This document shows, piece by piece, positions 28,887-38,197 of a DNA stretch of 64,000 nucleotides. Numbering within the stretch: position 1 is the stretch's first letter; each line of letters begins with the position of its first letter. The position numbers and the translations under genes were made by a program. Source of the DNA: Limnohabitans sp. 2KL-51 (GTDB taxonomy: Bacteria; Pseudomonadota; Gammaproteobacteria; Burkholderiales; Burkholderiaceae_C); NCBI RefSeq assembly GCF_003063645.1, contig NZ_NESJ01000013.1, forward strand, positions 1-64,000, in the 5' to 3' direction. The notes beneath the pieces are model-generated. The model was not told where the DNA came from and did not search any database. It saw nothing but the letters and a program-made list of their open reading frames with translations.

Positions 28887-29369
28887 ATGAGCCTTTATGA
28901 CTTTGAAGCCCAAAGCATCGACAACCAAACCGTGCCCCTTTCGCGCTACAAAGGCCAGGTGATGTTGATCATCAACACCGCCAGCGCTTGCGGGTTCACG
29001 CCGCAGTTCACAGGGCTGGAAAAGCTGCACAAAACCTACGGCGATCAAGGCCTGGCCATACTGGGATTTCCGTGCAACCAATTCGCCAGCCAGGACCCGG
29101 GCGACGACGCACAAATCGCCAACTTCTGCCAAAAGAACTACGGCGTGAGCTTCCAGATGATGAGCAAGATCAAGGTCAACGGCTCTGATGCCCACCCACT
29201 GTACCAATGGCTCACGGCCGAAGCCCCCGGCATTCTGGGCAGCAAGGGCATCAAGTGGAACTTCACCAAGTTTTTGGTGGGGCGCGACGGTCGCGTGATC
29301 AAGCGCTACGCGCCGCAGGACTCGCCAGAGAAGATCGCCAAGGACATTGAGGCGGCGCTGGCGGGTTGA
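28887..29369 (+). CDS. gpx: Glutathione peroxidase (Cys-type)
   Basis: A 160-residue thioredoxin-fold peroxidase that reduces organic hydroperoxides and H2O2, in bacteria mostly using thioredoxin. The active site Cys35 stands in NTASACGFTPQF; the tetrad Gln and Trp are in LGFPCNQF and KWNFTKFLV. It has Cys, not selenocysteine, at the peroxidatic site. This is worth noting because the window also encodes selenophosphate synthesis. A GGAG box lies 8 bp upstream of the ATG. It ends an apparent dedA-eamA-gpx run. Confidence 0.93.
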   Translation: MSLYDFEAQSIDNQTVPLSRYKGQVMLIINTASACGFTPQFTGLEKLHKTYGDQGLAILGFPCNQFASQDPGDDAQIANFCQKNYGVSFQMMSKIKVNGSDAHPLYQWLTAEAPGILGSKGIKWNFTKFLVGRDGRVIKRYAPQDSPEKIAKDIEAALAG

Positions 29370-29524
29370 CGGTAACTTGGCGGTTTTTGGTGGTAATTGA
29401 ATGGTAAATGGATGTTGTTTTGATATCTATCCACTTCGCCACCCATCGGCGTAGGGGCCCTACAAACTTGCCCTTGGGCTCTGTGCCACAGGCATCAGGT
29501 CCATTCAGGGCCGCCTGATCAAAA

Positions 29525-29905
29525 CTACCAATTCAGCACCGTCAACCACAGCAACACTGCTGCACCGCCCCAAACCAAGACCCGAGTGCGCAGGCGCAGC
29601 ACTTCCACAGCGCTGACCAAGCGCGCGTTTTGCTCGGCCAACTCGGCCAGGGTTTCGGTCAGTTCGCGCTGGGTCTGGGCTTGGCTGTCGATTTGGCCTT
29701 GTGCGGCGATCAAGGCGTTTTTGATTTCACCCAAGCTTGGCACCGCACTGAGCGGGGTGATCGCAGCCGGGGTACCTCCTTGGCCGTTGGGCTGCGAAGG
29801 CTGACGGTCCAGCAACTTGCGTGCGGCTTTGAGCACCGTGGGTGCGTGTTCGATCACATCACCCCAGGGAATCACTTTGAGGGCCATCAACCAAGGTATC
29901 GCCAT
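29525..29905 (-). CDS. Hypothetical membrane-anchored coiled-coil protein
   Basis: I do not recognise a named family. The 126-residue protein has a short N-terminal segment MAIPWLMALKVIPWGDVI, a Pro/Gly-rich linker (about 35-50), a coiled-coil stretch (about 60-100, QGQIDSQAQTQRELTETLAELAEQNARL) and a C-terminal membrane helix (VLVWGGAAVLLWLTVLNW). The layout suggests a small tail-anchored inner-membrane protein. It is monocistronic. Confidence 0.75.
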   Translation of the reverse strand: MAIPWLMALKVIPWGDVIEHAPTVLKAARKLLDRQPSQPNGQGGTPAAITPLSAVPSLGEIKNALIAAQGQIDSQAQTQRELTETLAELAEQNARLVSAVEVLRLRTRVLVWGGAAVLLWLTVLNW

Positions 29906-30206
29906 CGTCTTGTCCTTTGTGTGCGCTTAGCAAGCGCGGTCTGCCTTACAGAGCCAAATACTAACTCTGTTGGCATTTTGGCGTGGTCGGGCGCGGGCCT
30001 TGCCGGATGGGGGAAAGGACTTAGGAGATCTCACATCAGTAAGGTTCCCCATCAATTGATCCTTGAAATACCAATAAAAGACGTTCAAACTTCAAGGGAA
30101 AATGAATCACTATGGGCAATGAGCACATCTTGGCTTATCTCTTGGCGTGCATCTTCTCCATGGATACTGGCCAGTCCAGCCTTTGAAACGTCAACCAGGG
30201 AAATAC
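29906..30206. other. Gene-free stretch between two divergent small genes
   Basis: About 300 bp between a minus-strand hypothetical gene and the DUF1272 gene. It becomes AT-richer toward 30040-30130. I see no ORF with a plausible start and ribosome-binding site, no strong hairpin and no tRNA. It presumably holds the two divergent promoters. Confidence 0.5.
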
Positions 30207-30464
30207 ATGCTCCAACTGCGCCCTAATTGCGAATGCTGCAACCGCGACCTGCCGCCTGCTGCAGTGGATGCCCGCATCTGCTCGTTTGAATGCACCTTTT
30301 GCGCCGATTGCACGGACACGCGCTTAAAGGGCATCTGCCCCAATTGCGGCGGTGACTTGGTGCGCCGCCCGATCAGGCCTGCGGGCAAGTTATTGAACAG
30401 CCCCGCATCGACCGAACGGGTGTTCAAGCAGCAAGGCTGTCCTCCATTGGGCTCATCACTTTGA
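30207..30464 (+). CDS. DUF1272 domain-containing protein
   Basis: An 85-residue protein with a cysteine-rich zinc-ribbon-like core: CECCNRDLPP, ICSFECTFCADC and GICPNCGGDLVRRP, i.e. about eight to nine Cys as likely metal ligands. This is the DUF1272 pattern; the function is unknown. The start at 30207 (MLQLRPNCECC) matches the family, whereas a GTG 60 bp upstream adds non-conserved residues. Confidence 0.85.
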   Translation: MLQLRPNCECCNRDLPPAAVDARICSFECTFCADCTDTRLKGICPNCGGDLVRRPIRPAGKLLNSPASTERVFKQQGCPPLGSSL

Positions 30465-30569
30465 TATTTCACGCGCCTGTTCAAGCGGTCCACAGGCATC
30501 CACCTGGTGAATGATCAGTAGCAACTGCGCAAGACGAAAACGCAAAAGTGAATGACAAGCAACCCGGCA

Positions 30570-30866
30570 TCAAATCAGCGCTTGCCTTTCGCTATTGGCT
30601 TTGGACCAATGCAGAATCTCGTAACTTTGTCGCAGTCCCGCCAGATAAAAAGGATCCATCTGAAGCAGGGCTTCGAGCTGTTGCTTAGAGTCAGCTTGCG
30701 CGATCCATAAACCGCCTTTGGGCGTTTCTGAAGGTTCATGTCGCAACGATCCACCCACAGGAATCACATCGCTGTGCCGCTCAAGCCAATCTAAGTGCGC
30801 CTGCAAGTGGGCGACCCGCAGGTGCCCATGGTCTGGCTTGTCGGTGAAAAGAACAACAAACAACAT
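30570..30866 (-). CDS. YciI family protein
   Basis: A 98-residue YCII-domain protein of ferredoxin-like dimeric alpha-beta fold. It starts MLFVVLFTDKPDHGHLRVAHLQAHLDWL with the conserved His, and has GGLWIAQADSKQQLEALLQMDPF with the conserved Asp-Pro-Phe. The biochemical function of YciI is uncertain; some relatives are dechlorinases or dehydratases. It lies 38 bp downstream of glcF on the same strand. Confidence 0.88.
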   Translation of the reverse strand: MLFVVLFTDKPDHGHLRVAHLQAHLDWLERHSDVIPVGGSLRHEPSETPKGGLWIAQADSKQQLEALLQMDPFYLAGLRQSYEILHWSKANSERQALI

Positions 30867-30904
30867 GTGGGGACTTCCTGCATGAGTTCAGCCTGGGCCG
30901 CCAT

Positions 30905-32143
30905 CTATGACTGGATGGCCTCATCCAGCAACTCCACCCAATGCCGCACTGGCAGGCCGCTGCCGCTTTGCAGGTGGGTGATACAGCCGATGTTGGCGCT
31001 GAGCACGCCTTGGGGCTCCAGCGCATTCAAGTGGCCCAGTTTGCGGTCGCGCAGTTGCTTGGACAAATCCGGGTTGAGCACGCTGTAGGTGCCCGCCGAG
31101 CCGCAGCAAAGGTGAGACTCATTGGCCGTGACCTTGATCTGGAAGCCCAGGTCGGTCAGGTGCTTTTCCACACCGCCTTTGAGTTGCTGGCCGTGTTGTA
31201 GTGTGCAGGGCGGGTGGTAGGCCTGCAGGCCTGCGGCTTGCAGAGCCTCAGGTTTCAGCTTGTCCTTGAGCATAGGCACCAGTTCGGGTAGCAGCTCGCT
31301 CAAGTCTTTCGTCAACGCGCCGATGCGGGCGGCTTTGTCGGCGTACTGCGGGTCGTCTTTGAGTACATGGCCGTAGTCTTTGACCATGACTCCGCAGCCC
31401 GAGGCGTTCATCACGATGGCTTCGACGTCGCCGCTCTCCACCAGCGGCCACCAGGCGTCGATGTTGGCGCGCATGTGGTCTTTGCCGCCATCGTGGTCGT
31501 TCAGGTGGAACTTGAGCGCGCCGCAGCAACCGGCCTTGGGTGCGGTCACGGTTTGGATGCCTGCAGCATCGAGCACACGGGCGGTGGCGGTGTTGATGTT
31601 GGGGCTCATGCTCGGCTGAACGCAACCGGCCAGCATCAGCACCTTGCGGGCGTGCGTTTGCGTGGGCCAAGTACCGGCGTCTTGCGGCACAGGCACTTTG
31701 GTTTTCAGGCTGTCGGGCAGCAGTCCGCGCACCATTTGGCCCATCTTCATGGCGGGCGCAAACAGTGGGGATGGCAGGCCTTCTTTGAGCGCCCAGCGCA
31801 GCATCTTTTCGCCCATAGGGCGCTCGACTTTGGCGTCCACCAGCTTGCGGCCGATGTCGACCAAATGGCCGTACTGCACGCCGCTCGGGCAAGTGCTTTC
31901 GCAGTTGCGGCAGGTGAGGCACCGGTCCAGGTGCATCTGGGTTTTGCGGGTGGGCGTTTCGCCTTCGAGCACCTGCTTAATCAAATAGATGCGGCCACGC
32001 GGGCCGTCGAGTTCGTCGCCCAACAGTTGGTAGGTGGGGCAAGTGGCGGTGCAAAAGCCGCAGTGCACGCACTTGCGCAAAATGGCTTCGGCCGCCAGGC
32101 CATCGGGGGTGTTTTGGTATTCGGGGGCGAGTTGGGTTTGCAT
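30905..32143 (-). CDS. glcF: Glycolate oxidase iron-sulfur subunit
   Basis: GlcF carries electrons from the flavin subunits of glycolate oxidase to the membrane. The 412-residue protein has two 4Fe-4S ferredoxin motifs, CVHCGFCTATCP and CLTCRNCESTCP, in the first 90 residues, then two CCG-type domains (GCCGALKFHLND and CCGSAGTYSVLNP). The start at 32143 (MQTQLAPEYQN) is chosen; a long in-frame extension overlaps glcE. It follows glcE by 11 bp. The catalytic glcD gene is not next to them. Confidence 0.94.
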   Translation of the reverse strand: MQTQLAPEYQNTPDGLAAEAILRKCVHCGFCTATCPTYQLLGDELDGPRGRIYLIKQVLEGETPTRKTQMHLDRCLTCRNCESTCPSGVQYGHLVDIGRKLVDAKVERPMGEKMLRWALKEGLPSPLFAPAMKMGQMVRGLLPDSLKTKVPVPQDAGTWPTQTHARKVLMLAGCVQPSMSPNINTATARVLDAAGIQTVTAPKAGCCGALKFHLNDHDGGKDHMRANIDAWWPLVESGDVEAIVMNASGCGVMVKDYGHVLKDDPQYADKAARIGALTKDLSELLPELVPMLKDKLKPEALQAAGLQAYHPPCTLQHGQQLKGGVEKHLTDLGFQIKVTANESHLCCGSAGTYSVLNPDLSKQLRDRKLGHLNALEPQGVLSANIGCITHLQSGSGLPVRHWVELLDEAIQS

Positions 32144-32154
32144 GACGATTCGCC

Positions 32155-33300
32155 TCAGAGGGGGTGCATGCGACCGGTGGCGAAGACGCCTTTCAGGTCG
32201 AACTGTTTTTGTAACTGCTGTTGAATGCGGTTTTGCACAAAGTCCAGCGGGGTGTTCACGCCGGAAATTTTGTCCAGCTCGGGATGCGTGGCGCTGGCAC
32301 GGAACAGCGTGGCATGGCCGCCCACCGATTGCGCCAACTCGCGCAATGGTACGGCCGCCGTGGCCGGCGCCCATAGCCAACGCTGCGCACCTTGCCATTC
32401 GATGTAGGTGGCGTAGGGCAAATCCAGAACCGGTGCGGTTTGCGGCACCGACAGGCGCCACAGGCAGGCATCGTGGGAAGGTGAATCGAAAAACTGCAGT
32501 GTTTGCTCACCGCTGGCACGCCAGTCTTGCGCGGCTTCGGCATGGGCCATCTGCTGCACTTGCGCGCCCAGCGCCGTCGCATCGGCGCTCATCTTGGCAA
32601 TGGCAGATTGCACCGCCGCCACCGCGCCGCGCAAACGTACAAACAAATAATCGGCCTCGGGTTGGGCGGTGGTGTCGCGCACCCAGGTGCTGGCGTTCAG
32701 GGGCAGGGGCTGGCCGCCCCAGCGGTGCAACAAATCCAGCGCCGGGCCTTGTGCCAAACCCGCGATCATCAGGGTTGCTTCGGCGGGGGCCACGGGCAAG
32801 ACCTTGAGGCTGACTTCGGTGATCAGGCCCAGCGTGCCCCAGCTGCCGGCCATGAGGCGGCTCACGTCGTAACCGGCCACGTTTTTCATGACCTGGCCAC
32901 CAAAGGTCAGGTGCTCGCCCAGGCCATTTATGAAACGCGCACCCAACACGTAGTCGCGTACAGCGCCCGCAGTGGCGCGGGCCGGACCGCTTAGACCGGC
33001 AGCGACCATACCGCCAACGGTGGCACCTACACCAAAATGCGGCGGCTCAAACGCAAGGTATTGGCCTTTCTCATCCAACACGGCTTCCAGCTCCGCCAAT
33101 GGCGTGCCGCACCGTGCCGTGACCACCAACTCACTGGGCTCGTAACTCACGATGCCCTGGTAGCCCCGGGTGTCCAGCACCTCGCCCGTGAGGCTTTGGC
33201 CCCAAAAGTCTTTAGTGCCGCCTCCGCGCAAACGCAAAGTGCGGCCATCCGCAGCGGCATGGCGCACTGCGTCGATGAGTGAATTGAGTTGAGCTTCCAT
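32155..33300 (-). CDS. glcE: Glycolate oxidase FAD-binding subunit
   Basis: GlcE, 381 residues, is the second flavin-binding subunit of glycolate oxidase, which oxidises glycolate to glyoxylate. The N-terminal half is an FAD-binding PCMH domain: LRLRGGGTKDFWG, FGVGATVGGMVAAGLSGPARATAGAVRDYVLGARFING and NVAGYDVSRLMAGSWGTLGLITEVSLKVLP. It precedes glcF on the same strand. Normally glcD is immediately upstream; here a VapBC module and an SMP-30 gene stand there instead. Confidence 0.94.
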   Translation of the reverse strand: MEAQLNSLIDAVRHAAADGRTLRLRGGGTKDFWGQSLTGEVLDTRGYQGIVSYEPSELVVTARCGTPLAELEAVLDEKGQYLAFEPPHFGVGATVGGMVAAGLSGPARATAGAVRDYVLGARFINGLGEHLTFGGQVMKNVAGYDVSRLMAGSWGTLGLITEVSLKVLPVAPAEATLMIAGLAQGPALDLLHRWGGQPLPLNASTWVRDTTAQPEADYLFVRLRGAVAAVQSAIAKMSADATALGAQVQQMAHAEAAQDWRASGEQTLQFFDSPSHDACLWRLSVPQTAPVLDLPYATYIEWQGAQRWLWAPATAAVPLRELAQSVGGHATLFRASATHPELDKISGVNTPLDFVQNRIQQQLQKQFDLKGVFATGRMHPL

Positions 33301-33377
33301 GAGCGAAGATGGTAACGCCCGGCCTTAAGTGACGGTGTGAATTTTTTGAACGATCAGGTTGTGGGAATTTGCGCGTA

Positions 33378-33806
33378 TCAAAGCACGACCAGGTGCTCCG
33401 TGGTGGCGCCGCGAACAGCACTGATCGGAATTCGTTGATCCAGCGTCACCAGTCTTCCTTGGTTCTTGACGGCCAAGGCCAAGAGATACAGATCCGTCAA
33501 TTGCCTCGCGCTGTGAATGTGCCCATGTTGAAACTGCAGGGGATCCAAGAGGCTGATCTCATCGAACCAAAATGCGTGATGATCTGTGCGCGTTGAGTTT
33601 TGCAACATGCCGACCAGCATGGGCATGGGTTGCGGGCTGCTGTAACCGGGTTGGCCCATGATGCGAAGGCACCCATTTTGGGTCAATGCACAGGTGGCCC
33701 AACCCTGTTGAATGTTCTTTTCAAACCATTGAGCGGCACAAACATGGTGAACATGATCACGGTCATGCAAGGCAATCAGCACATTGACGTCAAACAGCGC
33801 GCGCAT
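33378..33806 (-). CDS. vapC: PIN-domain toxin (VapC type)
   Basis: A 142-residue PIN ribonuclease-like toxin. Acidic active-site residues appear as Asp6 in LFDVNVLIAL, a central acidic region near QLTDLYLLALA and the late Asp in LVTLDQRIP. VapC toxins cut initiator tRNA or other RNAs. The ATG at 33806 overlaps the antitoxin stop (TGATG); a TTG one codon upstream is possible. It lies between glcE and the SMP-30 gene and probably marks an insertion point. Confidence 0.88.
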   Translation of the reverse strand: MRALFDVNVLIALHDRDHVHHVCAAQWFEKNIQQGWATCALTQNGCLRIMGQPGYSSPQPMPMLVGMLQNSTRTDHHAFWFDEISLLDPLQFQHGHIHSARQLTDLYLLALAVKNQGRLVTLDQRIPISAVRGATTEHLVVL

Positions 33807-34069
33807 CAAACACCCTCGGCGTCGCGCAAGCGTTCGATCAACTCATTGCTGATGACCACGCCCCTTGAAGGCAAGGGCTGAATGCCATATTGGGCCAAAC
33901 GCTCTGAGACATGGGGCACGGTTTGATCTGCTTGCGGCTGATAGTTGCCCACTGCAAATGCTTTTCTCGCCAAATCACTCATGACTTGCCCGATTGATTT
34001 TTTCTCTCTTTGCGCAATTTCTTTGGCAGCAAAAAGAACATCGTCTGCAATGTCTAAAGTAGTACGCAT
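33806..34069 (-). CDS. vapB: Antitoxin of the VapBC module
   Basis: An 87-residue antitoxin with an N-terminal ribbon-helix-helix segment (MRTTLDIADDVLFAAKEIAQREKKSIGQVMSDLARKAF) for DNA binding. Its C-terminal tail, which would wrap the toxin, is flexible. It precedes vapC with a 1-bp overlap, the standard order, and should autoregulate the operon from the 95-bp upstream region. Confidence 0.88.
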   Translation of the reverse strand: MRTTLDIADDVLFAAKEIAQREKKSIGQVMSDLARKAFAVGNYQPQADQTVPHVSERLAQYGIQPLPSRGVVISNELIERLRDAEGV

Positions 34070-34165
34070 TGTGTTTCCCTATGTTTTGATGTTTGATGCT
34101 AGCACATCAAACATCCAGCTGGCTTGATCCCCCTATTTCAATGGAACATGTCTTCGCCTAGGGCT

Positions 34166-35152
34166 TCAAACCGCAACAAACTCATTCACCGGCAACCCCG
34201 CCACTTCCACCTGCGTCGCAAACACACACCCCGCCCCCGGGTACTGCGCCAGCTCTTGCGCGCTGCGGCCCTGGCGGGAGGTGGTGATGAACAGGGTTTT
34301 CAGGTCCACCCCGCCGAAGCAGAGCATGGTCGGACAATGCACCGGCGTAACCAATTCGGCCAATAACTCGCCTTTGGGCGACAGGCGCAGCAGGCGTTGG
34401 CCTTCGTATTGGGCAGACCAATAGCAACCATCGCTGTCCACGGCGGCACCGTCGGGGCGGCCGCCATACTCTGGCGTATTGGGCATCTCGCTGCCCCAAA
34501 CCCAGCCAGCGGGCTTGGGCGTCATGGTGTGGAACACGCGCCCAGCGCTCAGTTGGCCGGTGGTCGAATCCACATCAAACGCCCGCACCTGGTGCGCGGC
34601 GGTATCGGCCCAATAGGCGGTGCGGCCGTCGGGTGACCAAGCCAGGCCGTTGGCCGTCACCACGCCATGGTTCGCACCGTCCTTCTCGCCGCCCATCATG
34701 GCGTGCAGCCCTTGGCCGTCCAGCATGTAAAGCGCACCCAGTGCCTGGTCCTTGGGCTCGTACAGGCTGCCTGCCCAAAATCGGCCTTGCGCATCACACT
34801 TGCCGTCGTTGAAACGCAAGCGCGCGGTGTCGTAAGGCGCTGGGGCCAAGGACTGCAAATAGCCCTGCCAGTCACGTGCCACATAAATGCCATCGCGCAG
34901 GGCCATGATCAGGCCACCACCTTGCACAGGCGCGATGCAGCCCGGCTCTTGTGCCAAGGGCCAATACTCAACCGGCCCTTGGGCCTGCAGGCCCTGCACC
35001 GCCACACGTGCGATGCGCCGCCCGGGAATGTCCACCCAATACAAGCGCTGCTCTTGCGGGTGCCAAAACGGCGATTCGCCCAAACCATCGGGTTCGATGG
35101 TCAGGACGGTCCAGGAAGGGGTCAACAAGGTGGCTGTGTGCATGAAAACCAT
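34166..35152 (-). CDS. SMP-30/gluconolactonase/LRE family protein
   Basis: A 328-residue six-bladed beta-propeller lactonase. Metal-binding positions are visible in LGESPFWHPQEQRLYWVDI (Glu), LRFNDGKCDAQGRFWAGSL (Asn/Asp), VVTANGLAWSPDGRTAYWADT (Asn) and PDGAAVDSDGCYWSA (Asp). Family members hydrolyse aldonolactones in sugar catabolism. ATG 35152 and ATG 35143 are both plausible; longer starts are not conserved. No sugar dehydrogenase gene is adjacent, so the lactone is unknown. Confidence 0.88.
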   Translation of the reverse strand: MVFMHTATLLTPSWTVLTIEPDGLGESPFWHPQEQRLYWVDIPGRRIARVAVQGLQAQGPVEYWPLAQEPGCIAPVQGGGLIMALRDGIYVARDWQGYLQSLAPAPYDTARLRFNDGKCDAQGRFWAGSLYEPKDQALGALYMLDGQGLHAMMGGEKDGANHGVVTANGLAWSPDGRTAYWADTAAHQVRAFDVDSTTGQLSAGRVFHTMTPKPAGWVWGSEMPNTPEYGGRPDGAAVDSDGCYWSAQYEGQRLLRLSPKGELLAELVTPVHCPTMLCFGGVDLKTLFITTSRQGRSAQELAQYPGAGCVFATQVEVAGLPVNEFVAV

Positions 35153-35247
35153 TGTGCCCGAGGCCCTGTCGTCCAACGGCGCGCCCGCAGGCACGTACCC
35201 CGATCAAAGTTCAGGACAAACTGGCCAACACCCTACCCCAAAGAAAC

Positions 35248-35275
35248 AGCCCGCAGGGCCGAAGCACTGCGGGCT
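35248..35275 (-). terminator. Terminator after amtB
   Basis: Perfect 9-bp stem AGCCCGCAG (35248-35256) / CTGCGGGCT (35267-35275), 10-nt loop, followed on the minus strand by GTTTCTTT. It lies about 55 bp after the amtB stop and closes the TorF porin-glnK-amtB operon. Confidence 0.8.
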
Positions 35276-35329
35276 GATGAGGGGGTGGCTTGCGCCACCG
35301 CTTGCAATGAAACCTGTCGTAAAAGGCTT

Positions 35330-36877
35330 TTAGCCGTGGTAAGCCGACTCTCCATGGGAGGAGATGTCCAGACCTTCTCGCTCTTCATCTTCAGTGACGC
35401 GCAGACCAATGGTCAGGTCCACAATCTTGAAGGCGACCACCGAGACCACGCCCGACCAGACGATGGTCAACAGCACAGCCTTGGCCTGTGTCCAGACTTG
35501 CGCAGCGATGGAGTAAGCATCGGGGGCAATCATGGCCACCGTGACCCAGTCACCCACAGCGCTGGGGCCACCCAAAGCAGGCGAGTTGAACACACCGGTC
35601 AACAAGGCGCCAACGATACCGCCCACACCGTGCACACCGAACACATCCAGGGAATCGTCAGCACCCAGCATCTTCTTGAGGCCATTGACACCCCACAGGC
35701 AAGCAAAACCTGCCACGACGCCGATCACCAGACCGCCTCCGATGCCCACGTTACCCGCAGCAGGCGTGATGGCCACCAAACCGGCGACAGCACCCGAAGC
35801 GGCACCCAGCATGGAGGCTTTGCCGCGCATCATGGCTTCACCCACACACCAGGCCAGCACCGCACCGGCTGTGGCCACCAGCGTGTTGATGAAGGCCAGC
35901 GCTGCAAAACCGTTGGCTTCCAGGGCCGAACCAGCGTTGAAGCCGAACCAACCCACCCACAGCAAGGACGCACCCACCATGGTCAAGGTCAGGCTGTGCG
36001 GGGCCATAGCTTCACGGCCATATCCCACGCGTTTGCCAATCATGAAGGCACCGACCAAACCAGCCACAGCGGCATTGATGTGCACCACGGTGCCGCCTGC
36101 AAAGTCCAGCGCACCCCACTGCCAGATCAAACCGGCTTTGCTGGTCATCTCATCGGCCACTTCTTTGGCGGAGTAGGCGTCAGGGCCCATCCAGAACCAG
36201 ACCATGTGTGCAATAGGCAGGTAACTGAAAGTGAACCACAACGCCATGAAGGTCAACACGGCAGAGAACTTGATGCGCTCTGCAAAGGCGCCCACGATCA
36301 GTGCGCAAGTGATGCCAGCAAACGTGGCTTGGAAGGCAGCGAACGAGATCTCGGGAATGACCACACCCTTGCTGAAGGTGGCGGCATTGGCAAAGGTGCC
36401 TGCTGCGTTGTCCCAGATGCCTTTCATAAACAGGCGGTCAAAACCACCGATGAAGGCATTGCCCTCGGTGAACGCCAAGCTGTAACCGTAGATGAACCAC
36501 AACACGGTGATCATCGAGAAGGTGACCACCACTTGCATCAGCACCGACAGCATGTTTTTGCTGCGCACCAAGCCACCGTAAAACAAGGCCAAGCCAGGAA
36601 TAACCATCATGATCACCAGGATGGTGGACACCATCATCCAGGCGGTGTCGCCTTTGTTGGGCACCAACACGGGCGCTGCTTCGGCGGCGGCCGGAGCAGC
36701 CGTGGCTGCTGCTGCGGGTACTGCAACGGGTGCAGCGGCATCGGCCGGTTTGGCTTCAGCAGCCGGTGCCGTCACGGCAGCAGGGGCAGCGGTTTGTGCA
36801 GTGGCCACAGAAGCCGTGCCGAACACACCCAAACCCAGACTCAGGCCCAAGGCCAAGGTAACGAGAAAATTTTTCAT
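35330..36877 (-). CDS. amtB: Ammonium transporter
   Basis: A 515-residue Amt channel with eleven membrane helices conducting NH3/NH4+. It has a cleavable signal peptide, then an unusual Ala/Pro-rich linker of about 40 residues (roughly 29-68), before the core VPNKGDTAWMMVSTILVIMM. Family signatures: GLALFYGGLVRSKN, AFAERIKFSAVL, DFAGGTVVHINAAVAGLVGAF with the conserved pore His, and FGVHGVGGIVGALLTGVF. The glnK gene lies 22 bp upstream, so GlnK can block the channel as known for the pair. Confidence 0.95.
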   Translation of the reverse strand: MKNFLVTLALGLSLGLGVFGTASVATAQTAAPAAVTAPAAEAKPADAAAPVAVPAAAATAAPAAAEAAPVLVPNKGDTAWMMVSTILVIMMVIPGLALFYGGLVRSKNMLSVLMQVVVTFSMITVLWFIYGYSLAFTEGNAFIGGFDRLFMKGIWDNAAGTFANAATFSKGVVIPEISFAAFQATFAGITCALIVGAFAERIKFSAVLTFMALWFTFSYLPIAHMVWFWMGPDAYSAKEVADEMTSKAGLIWQWGALDFAGGTVVHINAAVAGLVGAFMIGKRVGYGREAMAPHSLTLTMVGASLLWVGWFGFNAGSALEANGFAALAFINTLVATAGAVLAWCVGEAMMRGKASMLGAASGAVAGLVAITPAAGNVGIGGGLVIGVVAGFACLWGVNGLKKMLGADDSLDVFGVHGVGGIVGALLTGVFNSPALGGPSAVGDWVTVAMIAPDAYSIAAQVWTQAKAVLLTIVWSGVVSVVAFKIVDLTIGLRVTEDEEREGLDISSHGESAYHG

Positions 36878-36899
36878 TTTCGACTCTCTTTCTTATTCG

Positions 36900-38001
<1,102 letters not shown>

Positions 38002-38038
38002 GAGGAACTCCAATGAAGTGAAAAGGGTTGTCCATCTA

Positions 38039-38054
38039 TGCAGGGAGCGTGCCA
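38039..38054 (-). promoter_or_regulatory. Sigma-54 promoter of the porin-glnK-amtB operon
   Basis: On the minus strand TGGCACGCTCCCTGCA (38054-38039) matches the RpoN consensus TGGCACG-N4-TTGCA at all but one position, with correct GG(-24)/GC(-12) spacing. The predicted start is near 38027, about 26 nt before the ATG. This fits NtrC control of ammonium uptake. Confidence 0.8.
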
Positions 38055-38197
38055 ACCCTATTTCATGGCCTTCTACAAGGGCATTTACCAGTGCTTTTTA
38101 ACTCTGTACATGGTTGAATAGCATTCAAACAACTTACGTGCATCACGTCTGGCTGCACGAGTACACACCATGCACCAGCATGGGGCAGGGAGGGGAT

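Noticed and set aside
28887..29369. Selenocysteine in the glutathione peroxidase
   Set aside because: The active-site codon is a normal Cys codon (TGC) and no in-frame TGA is present.
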